From WLMZ01 sp038227995 (GTDB lineage Bacteria; Actinomycetota; Acidimicrobiia; Acidimicrobiales; Ilumatobacteraceae): a stretch of DNA of 64,000 nucleotides. The DNA is taken from NCBI GenBank assembly GCA_038227995.1, contig JBBRPP010000009.1, positions 96,456 through 160,455 on the forward strand, in the 5' to 3' direction. The translations under genes were made by a program, and so were the position numbers. The notes under the pieces were generated by a model that had not been told where the DNA came from, searched no databases, and saw only the letters and a program-made list of their open reading frames with translations. This document shows positions 1-8,782 of the stretch, in pieces (position 1 is the stretch's first letter; each line of letters starts with the position of its first letter).

Positions 1-1697
<1,697 letters not shown>

Positions 1698-1701
<4 letters not shown>

Positions 1702-2612
1702 TCCCGTGGCCGATCGCTCCGATGAAGGCGTCGCCCGGTCAATTGCCGCATCAACGCGAGTCATGGATGTTCGAACCGAAGTGGGACGGCCATCGGGTGT
1801 TGATCAGGGTCAAGGGTGGGCGGGTCGACGCCGTGAGTTCGACGGGGCTCGACCGGATGGAACGATGGGGCTGGCTCGGCGGGATCGCGGCCGCCGTCGA
1901 CAGCACCGATGCAGTCATCGACGGCGAGGTGATCGCGATGGACGAGACCGGGCGACATTCGTTCGACGCCGTGGGGCGCGGCGATCGGGCCCACGCCTTC
2001 GTGGCTTTCGACATGCTCGTCGCTGACGGCGTGGATCTCACCCACGAGCCGTGGAGCACTCGCCGCGCCACGCTCGAGCGCATCCTCACCCGCACGGAGG
2101 AGTTCTGGATCACGCCCGTCACCGACGATGCCGACGCCCTTTTCGAGGCGACCAAGGCCAATGCGTTCGAGGGCATCGTGGCCAAGCAGAAGGCGTCGAT
2201 CTACCAACCGGGTCGACGGGCGACGTCGTGGCTGAAGATCAAGCATCGACTCCAGCAGGAGGCAGTCGTCGGCGGACATCTCATCGGTGAAGGTGGGCGG
2301 TCGACATCGTTCGGGTCGCTGCTGTTGGGCGTGTACGAAGGTGACGAGCTGACGTTCATCGGAGCGGTCGGCACCGGCTTCAACGACAAGATGTTGGGCA
2401 CGATCTCACGTCAGCTCGCCGATCTCGCAACCGACACGTGCCCGTTCGACCCTGTGCCGAAGTTGCCCCGCGGCACCGCGCGGTGGGTGCTCCCGGAACT
2501 CGTCGCCCAGGTGACGTTCGCAGAATGGACCGGAGCCGGCCACCTGCGCCATCCGGTGTTCCTCGGTCTGCGCGACGACAAGGACCCGAAGGACGTCGTG
2601 CGCGAGGGCTGA
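1698..2612 (+). CDS. Stand-alone ATP-dependent DNA ligase (LigC/LigD-ligase type)
   Basis: Seals nicks or double-strand breaks through a lysyl-AMP intermediate. The 304-residue protein has motif I EPKWDGHR near residue 25 (Lys is the adenylation site), the motif IV region FEGIVAKQK, motif V SWLKIK, and a C-terminal OB fold ending in FLGLRDDKDPKDV. This resembles the ligase domain normally fused inside LigD and the short LigC ligases. The GTG start overlaps the glgX stop; an in-frame ATG at 1722 is an alternative. It converges on ku, which is followed upstream on the minus strand by a LigD lacking its own ligase domain. It therefore probably supplies the ligation step of end-joining. No zinc finger or DNA-binding N-domain is present. 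Confidence 0.92.
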
Positions 2613-2649
2613 CCCGAGTAGTGACAGCGAGTGGTGACAGCGCCGGCGT

Positions 2650-3630
2650 TCAGGCCGACTTGCGAGCCCGAGGTGCTGCGGCGGCCTTGGTCGCCGCAGC
2701 CTTCTTCGCCGCAGCCTTCTTCGCCGCCGGCTTCGACGCAGCTTTCGCGGCGGCCGGCTGCTCTGCTGCGGCCTTCTTCACGGCCTTCGGCTTGCTCGCC
2801 GGCGCGGCCTCGACCGCCTTCAGGCTCGGCACCGAGGGGTGACCGGATCGAGCCTCGCGCGCGTCACGCAGGCTCGCCTCGAGCGCTGCAGCGAGGTCGA
2901 TGACCACTGCCTTCTTCGGTTCCTCGGCGGTGACGACCGGCGCTTTGCCCGCCGCCTTCTGTTCGATGATCTTCTCGACCGCGATTCGGTACTCGTCGAT
3001 GTACTGCGCCGGCTCGAACTCTTCGCTCAAAGCCTCGACGAGCGAGCGGGCCATCCCGAGCTCCTTCTCGGAGATGTCGACGTCGTCCAGGGCCTCCATG
3101 CCTTCGACGGTCTCGACATCGACGAGCTCGTCGGGGAAGACCATCGTCGACAGGGTCAGGTACGTGCCGTCGGAGCGAACGGCCGCCAAGTACTCCTTCT
3201 GACGCATCACGAACTTGCCGATGCCGACGCGCCCCGAACCCGCCATCGCGTTCGCGAGCAGCACGTACGGCTTGGCTGTCTTGTCGGGCACGATCACGTA
3301 CGACGAGTCGAACATCAGCGGATTGACGTCCTGCTCGGGGACGAACGTGTCGAGCGTGATCTCCTTCGACTTCGCCGGCGACAGGGGGGCCAGATCTTCG
3401 TCGGTGATCACCACGTAGTGCTCGGCGCCGGTGTCGTACGCCTTGACGATGTGCTCGGCCGGCACTTCCTCGCCCGTCGCCTCGCTGACCTTACGCAAGC
3501 GGATGCGCGACATCGTCTGATCATCGAGCTGATTGAACGAGATGCTCTTGCGGCGGACGGCCGGCATCAGTCGGATCGGGATGGAGACCATGCCGAAGGA
3601 GATCGAGCCGGTCCAGATGGGTCGTGCCAT
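2650..3630 (-). CDS. ku: Non-homologous end-joining protein Ku
   Basis: Homodimeric ring protein that threads onto double-strand DNA ends and recruits LigD. The 326-residue protein starts MARPIWTGSISFGMVSIPIRL, the hallmark N-terminus of bacterial Ku. The beta-barrel core follows (KEITLDTFVPEQDVNPLMFD, ANAMAGSGRVGIGKFVMRQKEYLA), then the helical arm MARSLVEALSEEFEPAQY. The last about 70 residues are a Lys/Ala-rich tail with repeated KKAA units, like the DNA-binding tails of actinobacterial Ku. It is the last gene of a minus-strand run (AI-2E permease, anti-sigma ATPase, ligD, ku) with a 66 nt gap after ligD. That gap contains its own stress-sigma-type promoter ending 9 nt before the ATG, so ku can probably be expressed alone as a nearly leaderless message. 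Confidence 0.97.
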   Translation of the reverse strand: MARPIWTGSISFGMVSIPIRLMPAVRRKSISFNQLDDQTMSRIRLRKVSEATGEEVPAEHIVKAYDTGAEHYVVITDEDLAPLSPAKSKEITLDTFVPEQDVNPLMFDSSYVIVPDKTAKPYVLLANAMAGSGRVGIGKFVMRQKEYLAAVRSDGTYLTLSTMVFPDELVDVETVEGMEALDDVDISEKELGMARSLVEALSEEFEPAQYIDEYRIAVEKIIEQKAAGKAPVVTAEEPKKAVVIDLAAALEASLRDAREARSGHPSVPSLKAVEAAPASKPKAVKKAAAEQPAAAKAASKPAAKKAAAKKAAATKAAAAPRARKSA

Positions 3631-3639
3631 CTCCCGAGA

Positions 3640-3665
3640 TTACCCCCGCACCTGTGGTTCGAAAC
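3640..3665 (-). promoter_or_regulatory. SigB/SigF-type promoter of ku
   Basis: Reading the minus strand, GTTT (3665-3662) is followed by exactly 16 nt and GGGTAA (3645-3640), then tctcgggag and the ku ATG at 3630. GTTT-N14-18-GGGTAT is the accepted consensus for actinobacterial SigF/SigB-type holoenzymes. The same elements with the same 16-nt spacer occur in front of the sigma operon and dps. Confidence 0.7.
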
Positions 3666-3696
3666 AGACCCAGTTGCGCGCGAGCGGGCCAGCAGT

Positions 3697-5223
3697 TCAG
3701 AGCGAGGGCAGATCTTGCTCGACACTGACCAACGCCACGAACGGGTCGCCGACCGTGTTCACGCGTTCGAGCACGTCGCGAATCGTCCATCGGTCCGGAC
3801 GCAGCAACGGATCGTCGAGCTCGTCCCACTCGAGTGGCACCGAGACCGGCGCGCCCGGCGCGGGCCGGATGCTGTACGGCGCGACGAGCGTCTTGTTGAT
3901 CGCGTTCTGGGTGTAGTCGAGCCGGGCCAGGCCGCGGCGGGCGCTCTTCTGCCACTGCCAGCTGACGAGCTCGGGCACGACGCGACCGACCGTGCGGGAC
4001 ACGTCCTCGACGAACTTCGACGTCTCGGCGAAGGTGTACCCGGGCCGAACGGGAATCCAGATCTGGATGCCGCGCTGACCGGTGACCTTGGGCCGGGCGA
4101 TCAGTCCGAGTTGATTCATCGCCACGCGAAACATCGACGCGAGCACCAGCGTCTCGTCCCACGTCGTCGCGGTGCCTGGGTCGATGTCGATCAGCGCGTA
4201 CGACGGCTGCTGCGGATTCGCAGCGGTCGACGTCCATGGATGGATCTCGAAGCCGGCGAAGTTCGCGGCCCACACCAATGCGGGCGCGCCGTCGATCAGC
4301 AGGTACTCGCGGGTCTTGTCGCGGTCGGCGAGTGGGTTCGGCCAGCGGCGGATGAACGACGGCGCATGATCGGGCACGGCCTTGTGCCAGAAACCGCCCT
4401 TCGCTCCGTCGATGCCGTCGGGGAAGCGGTTGAGGTTGATCGGCCGACCGGAGAGCCACGGCGACAACCACGGCGCCATCTGGGCGTAGTAGCGCACGAT
4501 GTCGCGCTTGGTGATCGGTGGTTCGCCGTCTCGGCCTGGCATGATCACCTTGTCGACGTTGGTCAGCAGCGTCGTCTCGCCGGCCACGGTCCACTGCCCC
4601 TTGGTCTCGAGCGCGTCGAGCTCGTTCAGCTCGTCGGTTGTCGGACCGAGCCATCGACCGGGTCGGCCTTCGACCACATCGACGTTGGTCCGTGCGCTCA
4701 ACACCGACTGTGGATGCTGTTCGGGATCCCAGCCGGTGACAGCGTCGTCATCGTTCTTGTGGATCAGCAGCCACTGATCGCCGTCGGTGTTCACGATCAC
4801 GTAGCGCCCGCGGAGCTTGTGCCCGTGGAGGATGAACTTCAGCTCGCCCCTTGCAATCGCCGCCGCGGCGTCACGACTCTCGGGATACGCGGGATCCGGT
4901 TCCCACCAGCCGTCATCCCAGACGATGACGTCGCCCTTGCCGTACCCGCTCGGGATGTTGCCCTCGAACCAGCCGTACGCGTACGGATGGTCCTCGACCT
5001 TGACCGCCAGCGACTTCTTCTTCGGATCGAGATTGGGACCCTTGGGCACCGCCCAACTGACCAGGACGCCGTCGATCTCGAGGCGCAGGTCGTAGTGCAG
5101 CCGACGCGCCCGATGTCGTTGGACAAGAAAACGCGGCGGGCCGGTGGTCACCATCAGCTGCGCCGCCGGCTCGGGCGTCGACGAGAAGTCGCGCTTGGCC
5201 TGGTACTCGTCCAGCTGGGCCAC
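3697..5223 (-). CDS. ligD: LigD without ligase domain: phosphoesterase plus polymerase/primase
   Basis: End-processing enzyme of bacterial NHEJ. The 508-residue protein has a 3'-phosphoesterase domain at about residues 1-190: LDEYQAKRDFSSTPEP start, RHRARRLHYDLRLE with the His/His/Asp/Arg centre, VEDHPYAYGWFEG. A linker leads to an archaeo-eukaryotic primase-like POL domain at about 225-508. This shows TKRDIVRYYAQMAPWL, LIDIDPG with the metal-binding DxD, TGQRGIQIWIPV and ARLDYTQN with the third Asp. The order PE-POL without LIG differs from Mycobacterium (POL-PE-LIG) and Pseudomonas (PE-LIG-POL). GTG at 5223 is chosen because family members begin just before the LxEYxxKRDF motif and it lies 2 nt after the upstream stop. 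A longer in-frame reading to 5295 would overlap the upstream gene. Confidence 0.93.
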   Translation of the reverse strand: MAQLDEYQAKRDFSSTPEPAAQLMVTTGPPRFLVQRHRARRLHYDLRLEIDGVLVSWAVPKGPNLDPKKKSLAVKVEDHPYAYGWFEGNIPSGYGKGDVIVWDDGWWEPDPAYPESRDAAAAIARGELKFILHGHKLRGRYVIVNTDGDQWLLIHKNDDDAVTGWDPEQHPQSVLSARTNVDVVEGRPGRWLGPTTDELNELDALETKGQWTVAGETTLLTNVDKVIMPGRDGEPPITKRDIVRYYAQMAPWLSPWLSGRPINLNRFPDGIDGAKGGFWHKAVPDHAPSFIRRWPNPLADRDKTREYLLIDGAPALVWAANFAGFEIHPWTSTAANPQQPSYALIDIDPGTATTWDETLVLASMFRVAMNQLGLIARPKVTGQRGIQIWIPVRPGYTFAETSKFVEDVSRTVGRVVPELVSWQWQKSARRGLARLDYTQNAINKTLVAPYSIRPAPGAPVSVPLEWDELDDPLLRPDRWTIRDVLERVNTVGDPFVALVSVEQDLPSL

Positions 5224-5225
5224 GG

Positions 5226-5630
5226 TCAGCCCGGAGGAGACGACGTGAGCTCGAACCACACGGCGGTCTGATTCTCCGTCGTGTTGCTTCCCCACGCGAC
5301 CGCGAGGTGGTCGACGAGCTGCAGACCGCGGCCCGAGAGATGATCGCGTTCAGCCCGGCGCATCACCGGCTCGACACCACCGTTGTTGCGCACCTCGACC
5401 CGGTACGCACCGTTGACCGCGTCGATCTCGGTGGCCAGCAGAGTGACTTCGCCGGCTCCACCGTGCAGGACGGCGTTCGACACGAGCTCGCTGACGAGCA
5501 GCTCGGCCCGCTCGATTGCTTCTTCCGATGCGCCCCACCCCGCCAGCACCCCAGTGAGGAACCGGCGTGCCGCGCGCGGCGCAGCGGAATCGTGCGCCAT
5601 TCCGAGCTGAGCGCGCCGCGTGTCCGTCAC
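5226..5630 (-). CDS. RsbW-like anti-sigma / serine kinase ATPase (intact boxes)
   Basis: GHKL-fold ATPase of the HATPase_c_2 type. Such proteins bind a sigma factor and phosphorylate a STAS antagonist. In 134 residues it has a clear N-box, SELVSNAVLHGG (Glu, Asn and His all present), a G1-like VRNNGG stretch, and the G2-like GRGLQLVDHLA followed by the usual AVAWG. The GTG start overlaps the stop of the AI-2E-type permease (GTGA), and its stop is 2 nt before ligD, so it is translationally coupled on both sides. The sigma operon about 1.5 kb away encodes a relative with eroded boxes. This copy may be the catalytically competent partner; that link is inference. Many actinobacteria have several such small ATPases with unrelated targets. 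Confidence 0.85.
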   Translation of the reverse strand: MTDTRRAQLGMAHDSAAPRAARRFLTGVLAGWGASEEAIERAELLVSELVSNAVLHGGAGEVTLLATEIDAVNGAYRVEVRNNGGVEPVMRRAERDHLSGRGLQLVDHLAVAWGSNTTENQTAVWFELTSSPPG

Positions 5631-6838
5631 GATCGACGATCTTGCCCGAGATCGAGGGGTTCCGAGGAGTCAACCGGCAACACGAATTGGTCTCGCTGCC
5701 ACTCCTGACGGAACGCCTTGATGATGACCTGCAGCGCGCCTGACGTCGGAACGGCCAGCAGCGCACCGAGAATCCCGAACAATTCGACGCCGACCAGAAC
5801 GCTGAGCAGGATCACCAGCGGATTCACCTTCACCTTGCGGGCCATGATCCACGGATAGATCACGCCGTTCTCGACCTGCTGATAGACGACGAAGAAGATC
5901 AACGTCACGAGGCCCGCCGTCGGGGAGTGCAGGTACGCAGCCAGCACGCACACCGCCGCGCCGAGCGTGGCCCCGACGAGCGGGATCAGGTCGGCCACGG
6001 CGACGAAGAGCGCGAGCACGATCGGGCTGGGGACGCCGAGCACGACGAGGCACGCGAACGCGGCCACACCCGCGATCACGCTGATCAGCAGGTTGCCGAT
6101 GACGTAGCCGCTGACCGCGCCCGCGGCATCGACTGCGATGCGCTGGATCGATGCTCGACGCCGAGCCGGGATCAACCCGGTCGCGCCGCGACCCATGGCC
6201 TCGCCCTGGCTGAGGAAGAAGAACGTCAACAGCGTGATCGTGACGAAGGCGAGTGCGCCACTGAGCACGGTCTGTGCGGTCTGGAACTTCGAGTCGTTGA
6301 TCTGCCTCGCGGTCTTGGTCAATTGGGCTTCGTTGTCCTGGACGTACTTCTCGATGTGCAGACGCTTGACCAGGTTGCCGACTGCGCCTCTGCCCTGTGC
6401 CGCTTCGCGCACGGTCCCCGGAAGGTCGGTGAGGATGTGCACCGCTTGCGTGCGAACGGGCGCGATGAACAGTGCGACGACGCCGACCATCGCGGCCAGC
6501 GTGGTGAAGACGACGATGCCCGTGGCGAGGGTCCGCCGATCACCGAGGCGACGCTGGACCTGCCGCACGAGTGGCGCGAGAACGATCGCGAAGAAGCCGG
6601 CAACGGCGACCCAGGCAATGATGCGCAATGTCGACAGCAGCAGCTCCAACAGGGCAAAGGTGCCCAGGACGACACCGACGGAGCCGATGATCGTCTTCCA
6701 CGGAACGTCGGCCCAGCTCGTCGCGGCGGCTCTGGCGCTTCCCGGGCGGCGCGCGCCACTTCCTCCGAGCAGGAGGTGGTCGGACGCGGGTCCGGAGAAG
6801 GTGTCGTGCACACGACTCTTCTGCCCTTCCTCGCCCAT
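5627..6838 (-). CDS. AI-2E family transporter (PF01594-type permease)
   Basis: Polytopic inner-membrane protein of the YdiK/PerM/TqsA family. Members export small molecules or exchange ions, and the substrate cannot be told from sequence. The 403 residues show two helices at about 50-100, a third near 110-130 and a soluble insertion of about 90 residues (IEKYVQDNEAQLTKTARQIND). Paired helices follow with the family core SGYVIGNLLISVIAG, VADLIPLVGATLGA and VYQQVENGVIYPWIMARKVKVNPLVILLSVL. ATG 6838 has AAAGG upstream. An in-frame GTG at 6811 lies 9 nt after a possible stress-sigma -10, so a shorter leaderless form is also possible. It heads the operon with the anti-sigma ATPase and ligD, sharing GTGA coupling with the former. 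Confidence 0.88.
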   Translation of the reverse strand: MGEEGQKSRVHDTFSGPASDHLLLGGSGARRPGSARAAATSWADVPWKTIIGSVGVVLGTFALLELLLSTLRIIAWVAVAGFFAIVLAPLVRQVQRRLGDRRTLATGIVVFTTLAAMVGVVALFIAPVRTQAVHILTDLPGTVREAAQGRGAVGNLVKRLHIEKYVQDNEAQLTKTARQINDSKFQTAQTVLSGALAFVTITLLTFFFLSQGEAMGRGATGLIPARRRASIQRIAVDAAGAVSGYVIGNLLISVIAGVAAFACLVVLGVPSPIVLALFVAVADLIPLVGATLGAAVCVLAAYLHSPTAGLVTLIFFVVYQQVENGVIYPWIMARKVKVNPLVILLSVLVGVELFGILGALLAVPTSGALQVIIKAFRQEWQRDQFVLPVDSSEPLDLGQDRRS

Positions 6839-6846
6839 GCTCAAAC
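6821..6846 (-). promoter_or_regulatory. Possible SigB/SigF-type promoter of the permease-anti-sigma-ligD operon
   Basis: On the minus strand GTTT (6846-6843), 16 nt, then GGGCAG (6826-6821), followed 9 nt later by an in-frame GTG at 6811. Spacer and -10-to-start distance equal those in front of ku. The -10 is a weaker match (GGGCAG against GGGTAT), and the element overlaps the preferred ATG, so it is less certain than the others. Confidence 0.4.
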
Positions 6847-6922
6847 CTTTCTTGCCACAGTCACGAACCGTTCGATCGAGGCCACCGCTGCGGCTGCCTC
6901 GGCATCTCGATTCGGCGAGCGC

Positions 6923-6948
6923 GTTTGACCGCGTCTGACCGCGGGTAA
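6923..6948 (+). promoter_or_regulatory. SigB/SigF-type promoter, distal, of the STAS-RsbW-sigma operon
   Basis: GTTT (6923-6926), 16 nt, GGGTAA (6943-6948). This is a full match to the core actinobacterial stress-sigma consensus. It lies about 180 nt before the STAS gene and would give a long leader. Confidence 0.6.
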
Positions 6949-7048
6949 CGCTCTCCCGGGACGATAGTTCGTCGGCCCTCTCGCAGAGAGACAGTTCGCC
7001 GGATCACCACGGTCCCGGATCCGCATCTCGATCGATCGTGATCCGCAT

Positions 7049-7074
7049 GTTTGACTTCCTGCACACCGGGGTAC
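7049..7074 (+). promoter_or_regulatory. SigB/SigF-type promoter, proximal, of the STAS-RsbW-sigma operon
   Basis: GTTT (7049-7052), 16 nt, GGGTAC (7069-7074). The predicted start of transcription is about 50 nt before the STAS ATG at 7129. The operon encodes a sigma factor of the class that reads such promoters, so autoregulation is likely. Confidence 0.72.
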
Positions 7075-7128
7075 GACAGAATTGACGCACGCGCGCGTGT
7101 GCGCTGACCCGCAGGAGTACGACAACAG

Positions 7129-7470
7129 ATGGAAGAGATCGGCAAGAACGAATCGATCAGGGTGCTGATCGACACAGACGGGGTCGTGGTCGCCGAGGGT
7201 GACATCGACCTGGCCGGCGGACCGATCCTCGACACTGCGCTCCTGCGCGTCGAGAACACCGAGCCGACCACCATCGATCTCGCGGCCGTCGAGTTCATCG
7301 ATTCATCCGGTCTGCGGAGCCTGCTCGCGGCCAGCCGCCGAGCGGAAGAGCGGGGCACGCACGTGATCCTGCGCAGCCCGTCGGCGGGCGTCCTCCGATT
7401 GCTGAGCATCACCGGCACGACCGACCAGTTCCACGTGACCGGGGTTGCCGCCGACGGAGCCGACCGATGA
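7129..7470 (+). CDS. STAS-domain anti-sigma factor antagonist
   Basis: RsbV/SpoIIAA-like partner-switching protein. When unphosphorylated it binds the anti-sigma factor and frees the sigma factor. The 113 residues form one STAS domain. The phosphorylatable serine is in VEFIDSSGLRSLLAASRR (S59/S60), the family signature, and the C-terminal helix holds LRLLSITGTTDQF. GGAG lies 11 nt before the ATG, rather far, so translation may be modest. The stop overlaps the ATG of the RsbW-like gene (ATGA), and that gene is 4 nt from the sigma gene, giving the classical antagonist/anti-sigma/sigma order. No PP2C phosphatase that would reset the switch is present in this window. Confidence 0.92.
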   Translation: MEEIGKNESIRVLIDTDGVVVAEGDIDLAGGPILDTALLRVENTEPTTIDLAAVEFIDSSGLRSLLAASRRAEERGTHVILRSPSAGVLRLLSITGTTDQFHVTGVAADGADR

Positions 7471-7865
7471 CCACCGCCGACACGGGTCCCGTCACGCTGA
7501 CGATCCCGCCAGAAGTCGCAATGGTTCGCGTCGGCCGCCTGACGGCGAGTTCGATCGCGTCGTTGGCCGAGATGAGCGTCGACGACATCGACGACATCAA
7601 GATCGCGGTCAGCGAGATGATCACGCTCTTGATCCAGAGCGGGCAGCGCACCGCGATCACGCTTCGGTTCGAGACGTCGGCCTCCACGTTCACGGTCGAG
7701 GCGAGCACGCCTTCCGTCGCGCAGAACCTCGGACGCAACGACATCGCACTCGCCACCGCGGTGCTGGACGCTGTCGCCGACGATCACGAGATCGCCTTCA
7801 CCGATGATCGACTGATGATGCGCATCGTCAAGAACATCACCACGGCAGCGACCGCCTCAGCGTGA
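7467..7865 (+). CDS. RsbW-like anti-sigma factor with degenerate ATP-binding boxes
   Basis: By position (between STAS and sigma genes) and by size (132 residues) this is the cognate anti-sigma factor. The fold pattern is recognisable: SVDDIDDIKIAVSEM helix, central strands, and the closing RLMMRIVKNI. However, the N-box that should read ExxxNAxxH reads SEMITLLIQSG, so Asn and His are gone. The DxGxG box is replaced by EASTPS, and the GLGL segment by RNDIALATAVLDAV. ATP binding and kinase activity are therefore doubtful. It may still sequester the sigma factor, with switching done in another way or by the intact ATPase at 5226-5630. The start overlaps the STAS stop (ATGA). Confidence 0.8.
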   Translation: MTTADTGPVTLTIPPEVAMVRVGRLTASSIASLAEMSVDDIDDIKIAVSEMITLLIQSGQRTAITLRFETSASTFTVEASTPSVAQNLGRNDIALATAVLDAVADDHEIAFTDDRLMMRIVKNITTAATASA

Positions 7866-7869
7866 CGCC

Positions 7870-8646
7870 ATGAACACCCCCGAGAACGAACGCGACGAAG
7901 AAGCGCTGCGCGACCGCTTTCGGACGCTGCGGGAGAGCGCCGATCCGAGGTTGCGCGAGCAGATCATCGTCGACCACGCATGGATCGCTCGATCGGTCGC
8001 GCGCCGTTTCGACCAGCGCGGCGAGGCCTACGACGACCTGGTCCAGGTCGCATCGCTGGGCCTCGTGAAGGCCGTCGACCGGTTCGATCCGGAGATGGGC
8101 ACGAACTTCGTGTCGTACGCGATGCCCACGGTCGTCGGCGAGGTGCGTCGGTACTTCCGCGACCACACCTGGAGCCTGCGCGTGCCGCGCAGCGCAAAGG
8201 ACATGAAGCCGCTCATCACCAAGGCCATCGAACACCTGCAACACGACACCGGTCGGTCGCCGAGTGTCGCCGAGATCGCCGCACACTTGCAGCTCGACGT
8301 CGATGCCGTGCTCGAAGCGATGGAGGCCTCAGCCGCATACCGCACATCATCGCTCGACGCACCTCCTCGCGATTCAGGTCAGGGGTCGGACTCCAGTCGC
8401 TGGCTCGGGCAGGAGGACCGCGAGATCGGTCGTGCCGTCGATGCCACCGCGATTCGGCAGTTGCTCGAGACCCTTCCCGGCCGAAGCCGGATGATCCTGT
8501 ACCTTCGCTTCTTCGAGCACATGAGCCAGGCCGAGATCGCCGAGCAAGTCGGTACCAGCCAGGTGCATGTTGGCCGGCTGCTGAAGGCCGGCCTCGAGCA
8601 ACTCCGCGGTCAGATCGACGCGGACGACCTCTCCGATGTCGTGTGA
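7870..8646 (+). CDS. RNA polymerase sigma factor, SigB/SigF/SigG family
   Basis: Alternative sigma-70 factor of 258 residues, lacking region 1.1, of the general-stress/sporulation class. Region 2 shows AYDDLVQVASLGLVKAVDRFDPEMGTNF-type sequence followed by SYAMPTVVGEVRRYFRD and the -10 recognition helix HTWSLRVPRSAKD. Region 3 is GRSPSVAEIAAHLQLD. Region 4 carries LPGRSRMILYLRFFEHMSQAEIAEQVGTSQVHVGRLL for -35 contact. It is the third gene of the partner-switching operon, 4 nt after the anti-sigma gene. GTTT-N16-GGG(T/C)A elements recur before its own operon, dps, ku and probably the ligD operon. Its regulon would thus include DNA protection and end-joining (inference). Confidence 0.93.
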   Translation: MNTPENERDEEALRDRFRTLRESADPRLREQIIVDHAWIARSVARRFDQRGEAYDDLVQVASLGLVKAVDRFDPEMGTNFVSYAMPTVVGEVRRYFRDHTWSLRVPRSAKDMKPLITKAIEHLQHDTGRSPSVAEIAAHLQLDVDAVLEAMEASAAYRTSSLDAPPRDSGQGSDSSRWLGQEDREIGRAVDATAIRQLLETLPGRSRMILYLRFFEHMSQAEIAEQVGTSQVHVGRLLKAGLEQLRGQIDADDLSDVV

Positions 8647-8682
8647 TCTTTGGTGATCTGACGCAATCTGTCGTGATCTGAC
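8643..8682 (+). repeat. Four tandem 10-bp repeats, consensus GTGATCTGAC
   Basis: Units are GTGATCTTTG, GTGATCTGAC, GCAATCTGTC and GTGATCTGAC, in perfect 10-bp register beginning inside the sigma-factor stop codon. They end 12 nt before the -35 element of the dps promoter. Spacing equal to about one helical turn puts all units on the same DNA face, as expected for an activator array. Confidence 0.6.
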
Positions 8683-8694
8683 GGGATGCACGAT

Positions 8695-8720
8695 GTTTGA
8701 TTCGGTCAGCGATCGGGCAT
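8695..8720 (+). promoter_or_regulatory. SigB/SigF-type promoter of dps
   Basis: GTTT (8695-8698), 16 nt, GGGCAT (8715-8720), about 60 nt before the dps ATG. It matches the sigma-operon promoters in spacer length and in the base after GTTT (G). Confidence 0.65.
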
Positions 8721-8782
8721 CACCGTCTCGTCAGGTGCGGGCCATTTCGGCTCGCCACGAACCAGATTTCGGAGACATCGAC

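Larger units (their letters stand above)
6839..7128. other. Divergent control region between the NHEJ operon and the sigma operon
   Basis: This 290-nt gap holds no convincing gene. It contains two rightward stress-sigma promoter matches (6923-6948 and 7049-7074) and borders the leftward one at 6846-6821. Stress-sigma control of both divergent operons from this region would fit its content. Confidence 0.6.

Noticed and set aside
3697..5223. LigD as a truncated pseudogene lacking its ligase domain
   Set aside because: Both domains have complete catalytic residues, the ends are clean, and a separate ligase gene is at the same locus, so a split system is the better reading.
2839..5271. 810-codon plus-strand open frame opposite ku and ligD
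   Set aside because: Translation is Arg/Asp/Val/His-rich without motifs, the known artefact of GC-rich antisense frames; ku and ligD are unmistakable on the other strand.
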